Origin: Ramlibacter sp. WS9
GTDB lineage: Bacteria; Pseudomonadota; Gammaproteobacteria; Burkholderiales; Burkholderiaceae_C
Length of the DNA: 64,000 bases
Direction of reading: 5' to 3'
Assembly (NCBI RefSeq): GCF_003797765.1
Contig: NZ_RKMB01000009.1
Span: 164,876 to 228,875, forward strand
Positions 46,438 through 55,487 of the stretch are shown here, piece by piece; position 1 is the first letter of the stretch; the number at the start of each line of letters is the position of its first letter. The translations under genes and the position numbers were made by a program. The notes beneath the pieces were generated by a model. The model saw only the letters and a list, made by a program, of their open reading frames with translations. It was not told the origin of the DNA and ran no database searches.

Positions 46438-47922
46438 ATGAAAGCCATCATCGCCCGAGTTCCGTTGGCCGCAGCAGTGCTGCTCGCGACGTCACCGCTT
46501 CTCGGCTCCTTCGGCGCAACGGCCATCAACAAGCCCGTCGCCGCAACCGCGGCGCCGGCACAAACCCAGGCTGGCGTGCACAAGATCACCCTGAAGACCG
46601 GCATGGCCGGCGGCAAGATGGTGTTCCTGGACGAGAAGGGGACGCCCAACCCCGTGCTGCGCGGCAATGTCGGCGACACCATCGAGATCACGATCGCCAG
46701 CGGCGAGGGCGCCGAGCATGACATCGTGTTCCCCGACCTCGGCGTGCATTCCAAACACTTCGACGGCAAGAGCGGGCCGGTCAAGGTCAGCTTCAAGCTC
46801 ACGCAGTCGGGCAAGTTCGTCTACATCTGCTCGATCCCGGGCCACCGCCAGATCGGCATGGAAGGCGTGCTCGAAGTGACGGGGCCCGCCGACGCATCTG
46901 CCGCCGCGCCGGTGCCGACGGCCCGGCCTGCGACCGCAACGCTGGGCGCCGCGCCCGCCAACGGCGCTATCGCGCCCGCGGTGGCAAGTGCCGTGAGCGT
47001 CTCCATGGATCCGAATGCCGTTCCCCCACCCATCGGCAACCGGCCCCCGCAGCTGGTGAAATACGCCATCGAAACCGTGGAGCTTGAAGGCAAACTGGAC
47101 GACGGGACGACCTTCACCTACTGGACCTTCGGCAAGAAAGTGCCCGGCCCGATGCTGCGCGTGAAGGAAGGCGACACGGTGGAAGTGGCGCTGACCAACA
47201 ACGCGAACAGCAAGGCGATCCACTCGATCGACCTGCACTCGGTGACGGGCGGCCATGGCGGCGGCCGCGACACGCAGGTCGCGCCCGGCCAGACCAAGAC
47301 CATCACATTCAAGGCGCTCAATCCTGGCCTGTTCGTGTACCACTGCGCGACGCCTTCGGTAGCGCATCACATTTCCGCCGGCATGTACGGGCTGATCCTG
47401 GTCGAGCCGGCGAAGGGCCTGCCAAAGGCCGACAAGGAGTTCTACGTGATGCAGGGGGACGTCTACACGTCGCACGCCATCGGTACCAAGGGCCACCATG
47501 CCTTCAGCCACGAGCGCGCCGCGGACGAACTGCCCACGTACTACACCTTCAACGGTGCCGTGGGTGCCTTGACCAAGGAATACAAGATGACGGCCAAGGT
47601 CGGCGAAACCGTGCGCGTGTACTTCGGCGTCGGCGGCCCGAACAAGGTCTCGTCGTTCCACGTGATCGGCGAGATCTTCGACAAGGTGTACAGCGAAGGA
47701 TCGCTGACCGCGGTGAAGACGAACGTGCAGACCACGCTCGTCGCGCCGGGCGGCGCCACCATCGTCGACTTCAAGGTCAACTACCCCGGCAACTACCTGT
47801 TGGTGGACCACGCGCTGTCGCGGGTCGCCAAGGGCGCGGCCGGTTCGCTCGACGTGACGGGGCGGGCCGACGCGGCCATCTACAAGTCGAGCCAACCCGG
47901 CCACGGCCCCGGCGGGCATTGA
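46438..47922 (+). CDS. nirK: Copper nitrite reductase with extra N-terminal cupredoxin domain
   Basis: The 494-residue exported enzyme reduces nitrite to NO. After the signal peptide (1-29) comes a cupredoxin domain (about 45-155) with a complete type 1 copper set His94, Cys131, His136 and Met141. An Ala/Pro linker (155-195) leads to the NirK core: His262, Cys303, His311 and Met316 (type 1 Cu); His267, His302 and His458 (type 2 Cu); catalytic Asp265 and His408. The extra domain may be a built-in electron donor. Confidence 0.95.
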   Translation: MKAIIARVPLAAAVLLATSPLLGSFGATAINKPVAATAAPAQTQAGVHKITLKTGMAGGKMVFLDEKGTPNPVLRGNVGDTIEITIASGEGAEHDIVFPDLGVHSKHFDGKSGPVKVSFKLTQSGKFVYICSIPGHRQIGMEGVLEVTGPADASAAAPVPTARPATATLGAAPANGAIAPAVASAVSVSMDPNAVPPPIGNRPPQLVKYAIETVELEGKLDDGTTFTYWTFGKKVPGPMLRVKEGDTVEVALTNNANSKAIHSIDLHSVTGGHGGGRDTQVAPGQTKTITFKALNPGLFVYHCATPSVAHHISAGMYGLILVEPAKGLPKADKEFYVMQGDVYTSHAIGTKGHHAFSHERAADELPTYYTFNGAVGALTKEYKMTAKVGETVRVYFGVGGPNKVSSFHVIGEIFDKVYSEGSLTAVKTNVQTTLVAPGGATIVDFKVNYPGNYLLVDHALSRVAKGAAGSLDVTGRADAAIYKSSQPGHGPGGH

Positions 47923-47935
47923 AGGAAGCGCCCAC

Positions 47936-48268
47936 GTGAGCAGCCCGGCGTTCTCCTTCGAAGGGCCTGCCGAACTGCAAGCCCCCATCGACCAGGCCCT
48001 GCGGCGCGTGGTCGACCCGGAGGTCGCGATGAACATCGTCGACGTCGGGCTCGTCTACGGGGTGAGCGTGAACACCGAGCGAGTGCACGTGCAAGTCACG
48101 ATGACGTCGGCCGCCTGCCCGGTGGCGGACGTCATCATCGGCGACATCGAACAGCAGCTCGACCGCGCAGTCCCCGCTGGCCTGCTGATCCAGGTCGAGC
48201 TGATCTGGGAACCTCCATGGACACCCGAACGATTGAGCGACAAGGCCAAGAGCCTCATGGGGTGGTGA
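47936..48268 (+). CDS. MIP18/SufT-family iron-sulfur assembly protein
   Basis: The 110-residue protein has the DUF59 signature: DQALRRVVDPEVAMNIVDVGLVYGV and the cysteine-containing TMTSAACPVADVI. Family members help mature Fe-S proteins. The GTG start lies 13 bases after nirK. Its end overlaps the next gene by 52 bases. Confidence 0.87.
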   Translation: MSSPAFSFEGPAELQAPIDQALRRVVDPEVAMNIVDVGLVYGVSVNTERVHVQVTMTSAACPVADVIIGDIEQQLDRAVPAGLLIQVELIWEPPWTPERLSDKAKSLMGW

Positions 48269-49383
48269 CGGCGCGGCGGCGCGCTGCCACGCTGATCCTG
48301 CTCGCCCTGGTCGTGACGGCGTTGCTGGGCGCGATCGCCGGCGGCCTGCTGCGCGCGGGCGTCGCCGTTCCCGTTGGGGATGGTGCCGCGTGGCCCGGCC
48401 GCGCAGCATTGATGCACGCAGCCCTGATGATCTGCTGCTTCATGGGCACGGTCATCGGCATTGAGCGCGCAGTGGCGGTGAAGCGGCGCGCGGCATGGCT
48501 GGCACCGTCCGCCTCGGCCCTGGCGGGACCGGCGCTGTTGGCCGGACTGAACGCGCCGGCGCAATGGTTGCTCGTGGGAGCGGCGCTTGCCTTCACGGGC
48601 GTCAATGTTTTGGTCGTGCACCGGCAGCGCGCGGCCCACACCGTGTTGTTGCTTGCGGGCGCGCTCTGCTGGCTGGCCGGCAACCTTCTCTTCGCGTTGG
48701 ACTGGGGCACCGCCGCCGCGCCGGCATGGTGGTTCGCTTTCCTGGTGATGACCATCGCGGCCGAGCGCCTGGAGATGACGCGCATGATGCGCCGCCGTCC
48801 GGGCGCGCAAAGTGCGCTGGTCGCCGTGCTGGCACTGATGGCCACGGGCGCCGCGGCATCCGCGGTGGCACCTGTGGGCGGGGGCATTCTGTATGGCGCG
48901 TCGCTGCTTCTGCTTGCACTGTGGCTCATACGGTTCGACATCGCGCGCCGGACCTTGTTCACCGACGGCCTGGCCCGCTACATGGCCGTCTGCCTGCTGG
49001 GAGGCTACGCGTGGCTGGCGGTTTCAGGCGTGGCCTGGGCCGCGAGTGCGCTGGGCGTGCCCACCCGGGACGCGGCCCTGCACGCGCTGGGCCTGGGCTT
49101 CGTCTTCAGCATGATGATGGGCCATGCGCCGGTGATCCTGCCGGCGATCGCGCGCGTGAAGGTTCTGTTCGGCGCGGTGTTCTACCTGCCATTGGCGGCA
49201 CTGCACCTGTCGCTGCTGGCCCGGCTCGGCCCGGGCTTCGCCGCGCCGGCATGGCGTTCTCAAGGATCGCTTTTCAACGTGTTGTCGATCGCGCTCTTCG
49301 CGGCCACGGTGGCAGGTGCCGTGTGGGCGTGGCGTTTGAAACATGGCCCGGCGCGCGCGATGCGCAACCGCGCTGCGCACTGA
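48217..49383 (+). CDS. Multi-helix membrane protein, NnrS-like or nitrite-reductase-linked
   Basis: This 388-residue protein has about 11-12 predicted membrane helices. The segment HALGLGFVFSMMMGHAPVILPAI, with spaced histidines, recalls NnrS and other heme-binding membrane proteins of denitrifiers. Early His residues in GRAALMHAALMICCF are also candidates. I cannot assign a precise function. It overlaps the SufT-like gene, so it belongs to the nirK operon. Confidence 0.75.
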   Translation: MDTRTIERQGQEPHGVVTARRRAATLILLALVVTALLGAIAGGLLRAGVAVPVGDGAAWPGRAALMHAALMICCFMGTVIGIERAVAVKRRAAWLAPSASALAGPALLAGLNAPAQWLLVGAALAFTGVNVLVVHRQRAAHTVLLLAGALCWLAGNLLFALDWGTAAAPAWWFAFLVMTIAAERLEMTRMMRRRPGAQSALVAVLALMATGAAASAVAPVGGGILYGASLLLLALWLIRFDIARRTLFTDGLARYMAVCLLGGYAWLAVSGVAWAASALGVPTRDAALHALGLGFVFSMMMGHAPVILPAIARVKVLFGAVFYLPLAALHLSLLARLGPGFAAPAWRSQGSLFNVLSIALFAATVAGAVWAWRLKHGPARAMRNRAAH

Positions 49384-49387
49384 ACCG

Positions 49388-49951
49388 TCAAGTCCCGGCC
49401 ACGCCGCGCCGGGCCATCATGTCGCGCGTCATCGCTTCGAGCGGCGCGCCGGCCAGCAACGGCTTGGCCGCCGGATAGGCGATCTCTTCCTCGGCCTGGA
49501 TGTGCCCTGGGTACAGGTCCGCTAACGCGTCGAGCTGGCCTTCGTCGGTGGATGACAAGCGCGAGCGCTCTCCTTGCTCGATGGCAGCCAGGACCGCTCG
49601 CGCTGATTTCCATCGCGACTCCATCTGCAGGTGATCGTCGCGCAGCCGTGCGACGACTGCATGGATCCTTGCGTCACCTCCGGCGAGGAGCGCGGGGAAG
49701 ACGTGCAGTTCCTCGTCGCGGTGATGTTCTGGCGCGGCAATGTCGAAGTAGCGCATCACGTCGCGCGCGGCCTGACGGGCCTGCTCGTCCGCGCCATGCA
49801 GCGCGACGTGTTCGCGCAGCCGGTGCAGCAGGTTCAGCATGCGGTGCACGCGCTCGTGGCAGGCCTCGAGCATCTCGAACGGCTGCTCGAAGCCGGCGCC
49901 GGGCTTAACCGGGCCGTCCGTCCGCGCGCGCGTGTCCATACCATGAGCCAT
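49388..49951 (-). CDS. Hemerythrin-like (HHE) domain protein
   Basis: The 187-residue protein has the helical HHE ligand pattern: EACHERVHRMLN, PEHHRDEELHVFPAL, RDDHLQMES and PGHIQAEEEIAYPAA. It is the last gene of the unit NMO-like, nrdJ, nnrS, this gene, and overlaps nnrS by 47 bases. A role in NO or oxygen binding is inferred from context and from hemerythrins found with nnrS in other betaproteobacteria. Confidence 0.87.
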   Translation of the reverse strand: MAHGMDTRARTDGPVKPGAGFEQPFEMLEACHERVHRMLNLLHRLREHVALHGADEQARQAARDVMRYFDIAAPEHHRDEELHVFPALLAGGDARIHAVVARLRDDHLQMESRWKSARAVLAAIEQGERSRLSSTDEGQLDALADLYPGHIQAEEEIAYPAAKPLLAGAPLEAMTRDMMARRGVAGT

Positions 49952-51176
49952 AACGAATCCCCCAAGCGGCCATGACGCCTGCCCATACACCCGCCGCGGC
50001 AGCGGCCAGCAGCGCGGACGGCGCTTGTGGCACCGCGGCGGCGACGCGCAGCAGCGTCGCCGCCTGCAGCAGCAAGAAGAGCGTCCAGATCGGATTGTCC
50101 GCCACCAGCGGGCGCCCGCTGTGTCCGCAGGAAACACGCGTCACCATCGCCAGCATGAGCGAGCCGAGGCATCCCATCGTGATCGCGTGCAGGCCCGCAA
50201 GCGGCAACAGCGGCGTGCCTGTGAACGCCGCGCCGAGCGTCGAGGCGCCCGACAACGCGAGTCCGAGCCCCAGCCAGAGAAACCCGAGATGCAGCATCGC
50301 GAGCAGGCGAACCTTCAGGCTCTGCACCAGCCCCCAGGCGAACATCAGCCAGACCACGACGGCCGCGGCGGCCATCTCGACCAAGCCCCGAAGCACGAGC
50401 CAGGCTGCGCTGCCCGCGAGCATTCCATCGAGCCACACGGCCGAGGCTTCGAACAGCGCCACGCCGAGCAGGGCGCCGAGCACCCAGAACGGCCGCCAGG
50501 CATCCACCATCGGCAATGCGCTGGACGTGAAGAACGGGATCATCCGGTGCGCAACGATCACGAAGATGGCGATGACGAAGCTCCACAGGCCCGTCAACAC
50601 GAAGCCGCGCGCGGCGCCCGGCAAGCCGGCCGCCAATGCGATGGCCAGCCCGCCGAGCGAGCACACGCCGGCGACCAACGCGCATCCCACGGCCTTTGCG
50701 TGGATGCGGTCGGGCGCATCGCTCGCGAGCACGAGCCGCCAGAACCGCGCCGTCACCGCAGCCAGGCCCGTTTGCACCAGAAGCAGCGCAGCCAAGGCCA
50801 GCCCCACATGCACCTGTGCGGCGACGAGCCAGAGGAGCCAGCCGCCACTCATGAGGAGCAGCGGTGTGGCGATCTCACGCGCCGCCGGTCCCCGGACGCC
50901 GAGCCATCGAGGACCGGCCGTGAACAGAAAACCGGCAAAGAACAGCGGCATGAAGCCGAACGCCATCACCGTTGAATGGACGGTCGTGGGCGACACCGCA
51001 TGCGAGAGCCCGATCGCCGCGCCGGCGCGGTCGAACAGGACCAACGCCCACCAGAGGCCGGCGGCCACCAGCACCACCATCGCCAGGAAGAACGCCAGGC
51101 GATGCGGAGCTAACAGCAACCGCCGCCACTGCCAGCGCGCAGTGGCGCCCGGCCGCGGCAGGGCCGCTGCAGTCAT
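49905..51176 (-). CDS. nnrS: NnrS family membrane protein
   Basis: The 423-residue protein has 12 predicted membrane helices and NnrS motifs: HSTVMAFGFMPLFFAGFLFTAGPRWLG near the N-terminus and GLHAITMGCLGSLMLAMVTRVSCGHSGRPL later, containing heme-binding histidines. NnrS relieves nitrosative stress. Its ATG overlaps the nrdJ stop (ATGA). Confidence 0.92.
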   Translation of the reverse strand: MTAAALPRPGATARWQWRRLLLAPHRLAFFLAMVVLVAAGLWWALVLFDRAGAAIGLSHAVSPTTVHSTVMAFGFMPLFFAGFLFTAGPRWLGVRGPAAREIATPLLLMSGGWLLWLVAAQVHVGLALAALLLVQTGLAAVTARFWRLVLASDAPDRIHAKAVGCALVAGVCSLGGLAIALAAGLPGAARGFVLTGLWSFVIAIFVIVAHRMIPFFTSSALPMVDAWRPFWVLGALLGVALFEASAVWLDGMLAGSAAWLVLRGLVEMAAAAVVVWLMFAWGLVQSLKVRLLAMLHLGFLWLGLGLALSGASTLGAAFTGTPLLPLAGLHAITMGCLGSLMLAMVTRVSCGHSGRPLVADNPIWTLFLLLQAATLLRVAAAVPQAPSALLAAAAAGVWAGVMAAWGIRYGSWYGHARADGRPG

Positions 51177-53572
51177 CCGCAAGCCCCCGTGTGACCGCAT
51201 TGGGTGCACCAGTCGCAGCCGTCCTTGCGGATGACGGCATGCGCACCGCATTCAGGGCACTTCCTCCCCGCCATCACCGTCGTTGGCGATCCAGGCACCG
51301 CGGGTGCATCGGGCTCAATGGCCGATGCACCCAGGTCCACGGTGCCGCGCTGGGCAATGATGTTCTGGATCGCGTACGCGATCGCCGCGACTTCGGAGTC
51401 ATGCCATAGCGGCACCTGCGTGCCGTCGGCCTTGCGGTAGGTGCCGAGCCGCACCGGGCCGCGGTCCCACGCGACCTTGCGCATGTCGGCGAGCGCCCGG
51501 TCCAGGAAGCCGCCGCGCGCGGCGAGCGACAGCAGCCGCATGCTCGCGGTGATCCATTGCTGCGATTCGCCGTTCTGCCCCACGGGCATGAAGAACTCGA
51601 CCGCGCGTTCGCGGCCTTCGGGCAGCGGCAGGAAAGACACCACCAGGTACAGCGTCTGACGCCCCTGCTGCGTCCAGTATTCGATCTTCTCGGCCGCGGC
51701 CGGCAGCACGCCCTTGGGCCGGCTCGCGATGACGGCGCGCATCGGGTCCGGGGCCGCCGCGGCGGGTGTCGCCGCCGTTGCCTTGGTGTCCAGCACCGAG
51801 CCCACGATCGCGTTCGGCCGGTACGTGGCCAGCCCCTTCAGCCCGGCCTGCCACGCCTGCCGGTAGAGATGCTGGAACTCGTCGAACGGAATTTCCGCCG
51901 GCACGTTGACGGTCTTCGAAATGGCGGTGTCCACGAACGGCTGCACCGCCTGCATCATGTCGACGTGGCCGGCGGGTGACATCTCCAGCGCGCTGACGAA
52001 GTACTCGGGCAATTTGGCAACATCCCCGCCCAACGCGCGGTAGAGGCGCCACGCGTGGTCTTCCACGATGTACTCGCTGAGGCTGCCGTCGGACTCGCGC
52101 TTCTTGCGCCAGTACGTCCAGGAAAACGCAGGTTCGATGCCGTTCGACGCGTTGTCGGCGAAGGCCAGGCTCACGGTGCCGGTCGGCGCGATCGACAGCA
52201 GGTGGCTGTTGCGAATGCCGTAGCGGCGGATGTCGTCCTGCAGCGGCGCGTCGAGCCTGCTTGCGAACGTGCCGGGCGCCAGGTAGTCGTCCGCCTGGAA
52301 CAACGGGAACGCGCCTTTTTCGCGCGCCAGCGCCACCGATGCGGCGTAGGCGGCGTCGCGCATGCAGCGTGCGATGCGCGCCGCCACTTCGCGGCCTTCG
52401 GGCGTGTCGTAGCGCAGCCGCAGCATCGCGAGCGCGTTGCCCAGACCGGTGAACCCCACGCCGATGCGGCGCTTCGCCATCGCTTCGGCGCGCTGCTGAG
52501 GCAGGGGCCAGAACGTCAGGTCCAGCACGTTGTCCAGCGCGCGCACTTGCACGCGGACGGCTTCCGCGAAGGCCGCGAAGTCGAACTCGGGCGCGCCCTC
52601 GAAGCCGAACGGATGGCGCACGAAGCGCGGCAGGATGACGGGGCCTAAATCGCAGCAGCCGTAGGGCGGCAGCGGCTGCTCGCCGCAGGGGTTGGTGGCG
52701 GCTATCTGTTCGCACGCACGCAGGTTGTTGTCGCGATGGATGGTGTCGGTGAACAGGATGCCCGGTTCGGCGAAGTCGTACGCGGAACGCATCACCGTTT
52801 CCCACAGCTGCCGCGCAGGCAGCGAGCGATAGACCCAGAGGCCGTCCGCCCGCTGGTGGGCACCCTCTGACACCAGCGCCGCACCCGGGCGCGCGCGATG
52901 CACGAGCTCCCAGTCTTCGCCCGCGTCGACGGCCTGGATGAAGCGGTCCGTCACGGCAACGGACACGTTGAAGTTGTTCCACCGCCCGGGCTTGCGCTTG
53001 GCGGTGATGAATTCCAGCACGTCCGGGTGGTCGATGCGCAGCACGCCCATCTGCGCACCGCGCCGCGCGCCCGCGCTCTCGACCGTGGCGCATGAATGGT
53101 CGAACACGTCGATGTAGCTGCAAGGCCCGGAAGCCAGCGACGCCGTCGCGTTCACCACCGCGCCGCGCGGGCGGATGCGCGAGAAGTCGTAGCCGACGCC
53201 GCCGCCCCGGCGCATGGTCTCGGCCGCCTCGCGCAGCGCCTCGTAGATGCCCGGATAGCCTTCGCCGTCGTCGCCCTGGATGCAGTCGCCCACGGGCTGA
53301 ACGAAGCAGTTGATGAGGGTCGCGGAAAGGGACGTGCCGGCCGCGCTCATGATCCGCCCGGCGCCGATCGCGCCCGCTTCCAGGTTGCGCAGGAACCGCT
53401 GCTCCCATTCGGCGCGGCGGTCTTCGGCTTCCACCGAGGCGAGCGCGCGCGCCACGCGGTGGAACAGGTCGAGCTCGACGGCTTCACCGGCCTTGAGGTA
53501 CTTTTCGCGGAGCACGTCCGCCGTGATGGGTTGCACGGCCAGCGCCAATGCCGCCGGTGCGTCGCGCTTCAT
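51173..53572 (-). CDS. nrdJ: Adenosylcobalamin-dependent ribonucleotide reductase (class II)
   Basis: The 799-residue enzyme makes deoxyribonucleotides without oxygen. The active-site block NPCGEQPLPPYGCCDLG holds the NxCxE motif, with the redox cysteine in LINCFVQPVGDC; FNVSVAVTDRF, GVGFTGLGNALAMLRL and NASNGIEPAFSW also match. The C-terminus has two CxxC-type pairs (RKCPECGAH and CDWCTQCGHTGACG), probably zinc-binding or redox shuttle. It overlaps both neighbours by ATGA, so the unit is tightly coupled. No B12 riboswitch was seen upstream. Confidence 0.95.
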   Translation of the reverse strand: MKRDAPAALALAVQPITADVLREKYLKAGEAVELDLFHRVARALASVEAEDRRAEWEQRFLRNLEAGAIGAGRIMSAAGTSLSATLINCFVQPVGDCIQGDDGEGYPGIYEALREAAETMRRGGGVGYDFSRIRPRGAVVNATASLASGPCSYIDVFDHSCATVESAGARRGAQMGVLRIDHPDVLEFITAKRKPGRWNNFNVSVAVTDRFIQAVDAGEDWELVHRARPGAALVSEGAHQRADGLWVYRSLPARQLWETVMRSAYDFAEPGILFTDTIHRDNNLRACEQIAATNPCGEQPLPPYGCCDLGPVILPRFVRHPFGFEGAPEFDFAAFAEAVRVQVRALDNVLDLTFWPLPQQRAEAMAKRRIGVGFTGLGNALAMLRLRYDTPEGREVAARIARCMRDAAYAASVALAREKGAFPLFQADDYLAPGTFASRLDAPLQDDIRRYGIRNSHLLSIAPTGTVSLAFADNASNGIEPAFSWTYWRKKRESDGSLSEYIVEDHAWRLYRALGGDVAKLPEYFVSALEMSPAGHVDMMQAVQPFVDTAISKTVNVPAEIPFDEFQHLYRQAWQAGLKGLATYRPNAIVGSVLDTKATAATPAAAAPDPMRAVIASRPKGVLPAAAEKIEYWTQQGRQTLYLVVSFLPLPEGRERAVEFFMPVGQNGESQQWITASMRLLSLAARGGFLDRALADMRKVAWDRGPVRLGTYRKADGTQVPLWHDSEVAAIAYAIQNIIAQRGTVDLGASAIEPDAPAVPGSPTTVMAGRKCPECGAHAVIRKDGCDWCTQCGHTGACG

Positions 53573-54807
53573 GCCGCGGCCTCCGTGGCGCCGGCGGGCA
53601 TCACGCCGCCGAGCAGCCACCGCATGAGGTCTTCGACCGGACGGATCTGGCTGCCGAACGGCAGGGTGCCGGCGCCGCGGAAGAAGAGGCCCTTGTCGGT
53701 GTGGCCTTCCATCGCGTGGCCCAGGCTCTTGTCGATGCAGAACTGCCCCCACGTGCCCTTGCCGTCGCGCAGGCCGCACTGGGCCAGGCAGTCGAACCAC
53801 ATGTTGCAGTGGGACTTGACGTGCGCGTGCTTCTGCAGGCGCGGCTCCAGCCGCAGGTACTTGTCGAGCCAGGGCGTGCGCACGGCGCGAGCCGGCAAGC
53901 CCGCCACACTGGTGAAATTGACGATGTCCTCGGGCCGCGCCGAGGCCAGGATCCGCTTGAACTCGGGGTGGGCGTCGCACTCGCGGGTGACGGCGAATGC
54001 GGTGCCCAGCTGCACTGCGGACGCGCCCAGGGACTGCAGCTGACGGATATCTTGGAGGCTCGACACGCCACCGGCGGCGATGAGCGGAATGCGGCCTTCG
54101 ATGCCGGCCGCGCGGAAGAACGCCAGCACCTCCGGCAGCACCACGTCGAAGTCGAAGCGGCGGTCGCCCAGATCCGCGACCTTGGCGGCGCCCAGGTGCC
54201 CGCCCGCTAGGCGCGGATGCTCGATCACCACCGCATCCGGCAGCCGCCCCTTCTTTTCCCATTTGCGCACCACGAGCTGCACGCCGCGGGCGTCCGACAG
54301 GATGGGAATGAGCGCGGTGTTCGGATGGTCTTTCGCGAGCTCGGGCAGGTCGAGCGGCAGGCCCGCGCCCACCACCACCGCGTCGACCCCGCAGGCCAGC
54401 GAATGGCGCACGTAGTTCTCGTATTCGCTGACGGCGCGCATGACGTTGACGGCGACGAGACCGCGCCCGCCGGCTACCGCCCGTGCGCGTGCGATTTCGC
54501 GCCCCAGCGCCTCCAGGTTGGCGGCGTTGATCGCGGCCTTGGCTTGCGCGCCTTCGAGGTGTGCGGTTTGCGCCATCAGGTCGGGATGGTGGCGCCGCAG
54601 GTCCACCGACGAGATCGTCCCCACGGCGCCGCAAGCGGCCACCGCGCCAGCCAGCCCGCCGGCCGAGACGCCCACGCCCATGCCGCCCTGGACGACCGGT
54701 ACGAGGTGCTTGCCCGCCAGCGTGAGCGATGTGAGTCCGGAATCCCGCGCAAGCAGGGCGAGTTGCGTGGCTGCTTGCTGTGCCTCGTCCGCAGAAATAG
54801 TGTGCAT
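53569..54807 (-). CDS. Nitronate monooxygenase-like FMN protein
   Basis: The 412-residue TIM-barrel flavoprotein has VVQGGMGVGVSAGGLAGAVA at the start, VVVGAGLPLDLP, and the FMN-phosphate block IPLIAAGGVSSLQDIRQL with LGASAVQLGTAF. The C-terminal ~100 residues are cysteine-bearing (SHCNMWFDCLAQCGLRDG) and unusual for the family. An in-frame ATG at 54825 is possible, but Fnr class II geometry puts the transcript start on 54807. It is first in the nrdJ operon. Confidence 0.82.
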   Translation of the reverse strand: MHTISADEAQQAATQLALLARDSGLTSLTLAGKHLVPVVQGGMGVGVSAGGLAGAVAACGAVGTISSVDLRRHHPDLMAQTAHLEGAQAKAAINAANLEALGREIARARAVAGGRGLVAVNVMRAVSEYENYVRHSLACGVDAVVVGAGLPLDLPELAKDHPNTALIPILSDARGVQLVVRKWEKKGRLPDAVVIEHPRLAGGHLGAAKVADLGDRRFDFDVVLPEVLAFFRAAGIEGRIPLIAAGGVSSLQDIRQLQSLGASAVQLGTAFAVTRECDAHPEFKRILASARPEDIVNFTSVAGLPARAVRTPWLDKYLRLEPRLQKHAHVKSHCNMWFDCLAQCGLRDGKGTWGQFCIDKSLGHAMEGHTDKGLFFRGAGTLPFGSQIRPVEDLMRWLLGGVMPAGATEAAA

Positions 54808-54841
54808 CGGGCAAGTAGATCGCATCGGCCGGCGCGCTTCC

Positions 54842-54855
54842 TTGATCTGCGTCAG
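54842..54855. promoter_or_regulatory. Divergent Fnr-like box between NMO-nrdJ unit and hemerythrin gene
   Basis: TTGATCTGCGTCAG differs from the palindromic consensus only in the last base and one half-site position. The leftward hexamer TCTACT (54814-54819) is 32 bp from the centre; rightward, AACAAT (54878-54883) is also 32 bp away. Both directions are therefore plausible. Confidence 0.7.
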
Positions 54856-54923
54856 TGTCGGCGCGACTTCGGCCGCCAACAATGGAGCATCCACCCAGGG
54901 CATTCGACCCCGAGGAGACCCAC

Positions 54924-55478
54924 ATGACCGATATCCATGCACCCGACGCAGTCCCTGCCGCGGACGCCGCGCCGCTGGAAGGCTTTTCCGGCGCGCACCG
55001 CGGCATCCTGTGCGCGATGCGCGCGTTCGCCGCGTTGCCGGAATTCGCAGCGGCGGCCGAGCGGTCGCGTCAGGTCGCGATCACCACGCTCCAGCTGTTC
55101 GAAGGCACGGTGCTGCCTCATCATGCCGATGAGGAGTCGGAGCTGTTCCCCGCCGTGATTCGCAGCGCCACCCCAGGGCCGGAGCGCACCCACGTCGAGG
55201 CGATGGTGGACCGGCTCGTGGCGGAACACCGCTCGTTGGAGTCGCTCTGGAAGATGCTCCGCCCGGCGGTCAAGCGGGCGGCGGCCGGCATCACCGCCCA
55301 GCTCGACGCTGAAGCGGTGGCCGCGCTGTCGTACGCCTACCACCGCCATGCGGCGTTCGAGGAGACGGAGTTCCTGCCATTGGCCGGGGAGATCCTCGCA
55401 CGCAACGGCAACCACATGGCTGCGCTGGGGCTGGCGATTCACCTGCGCCATGCGCCCGCGCCGGTGGCCTACATCTGA
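54924..55478 (+). CDS. Hemerythrin-like (HHE) domain protein
   Basis: The 184-residue protein has the HHE pattern GAHRGILCAM, VLPHHADEESELFPAVI, VAEHRSLESLW and YHRHAAFEETEFLPLAG, with most ligands for a di-iron site. GAGGAGA precedes the ATG. It is the third hemerythrin-like protein in the island and is convergent with the fnr gene at 55488. Confidence 0.87.
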   Translation: MTDIHAPDAVPAADAAPLEGFSGAHRGILCAMRAFAALPEFAAAAERSRQVAITTLQLFEGTVLPHHADEESELFPAVIRSATPGPERTHVEAMVDRLVAEHRSLESLWKMLRPAVKRAAAGITAQLDAEAVAALSYAYHRHAAFEETEFLPLAGEILARNGNHMAALGLAIHLRHAPAPVAYI

Positions 55479-55487
55479 TCGGCCGGA

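Noticed and set aside
53573..54923. Cobalamin riboswitch upstream of nrdJ or its operon
   Set aside because: No B12-box-like sequence was seen; nrdJ is internal to an operon whose first gene has almost no leader.
51173..55006. 1277-codon frame suggesting an nrdJ fusion protein
   Set aside because: The N-terminal 478 codons are a shadow of the NMO-like gene in another frame; nrdJ starts at 53572 with an ATGA overlap.
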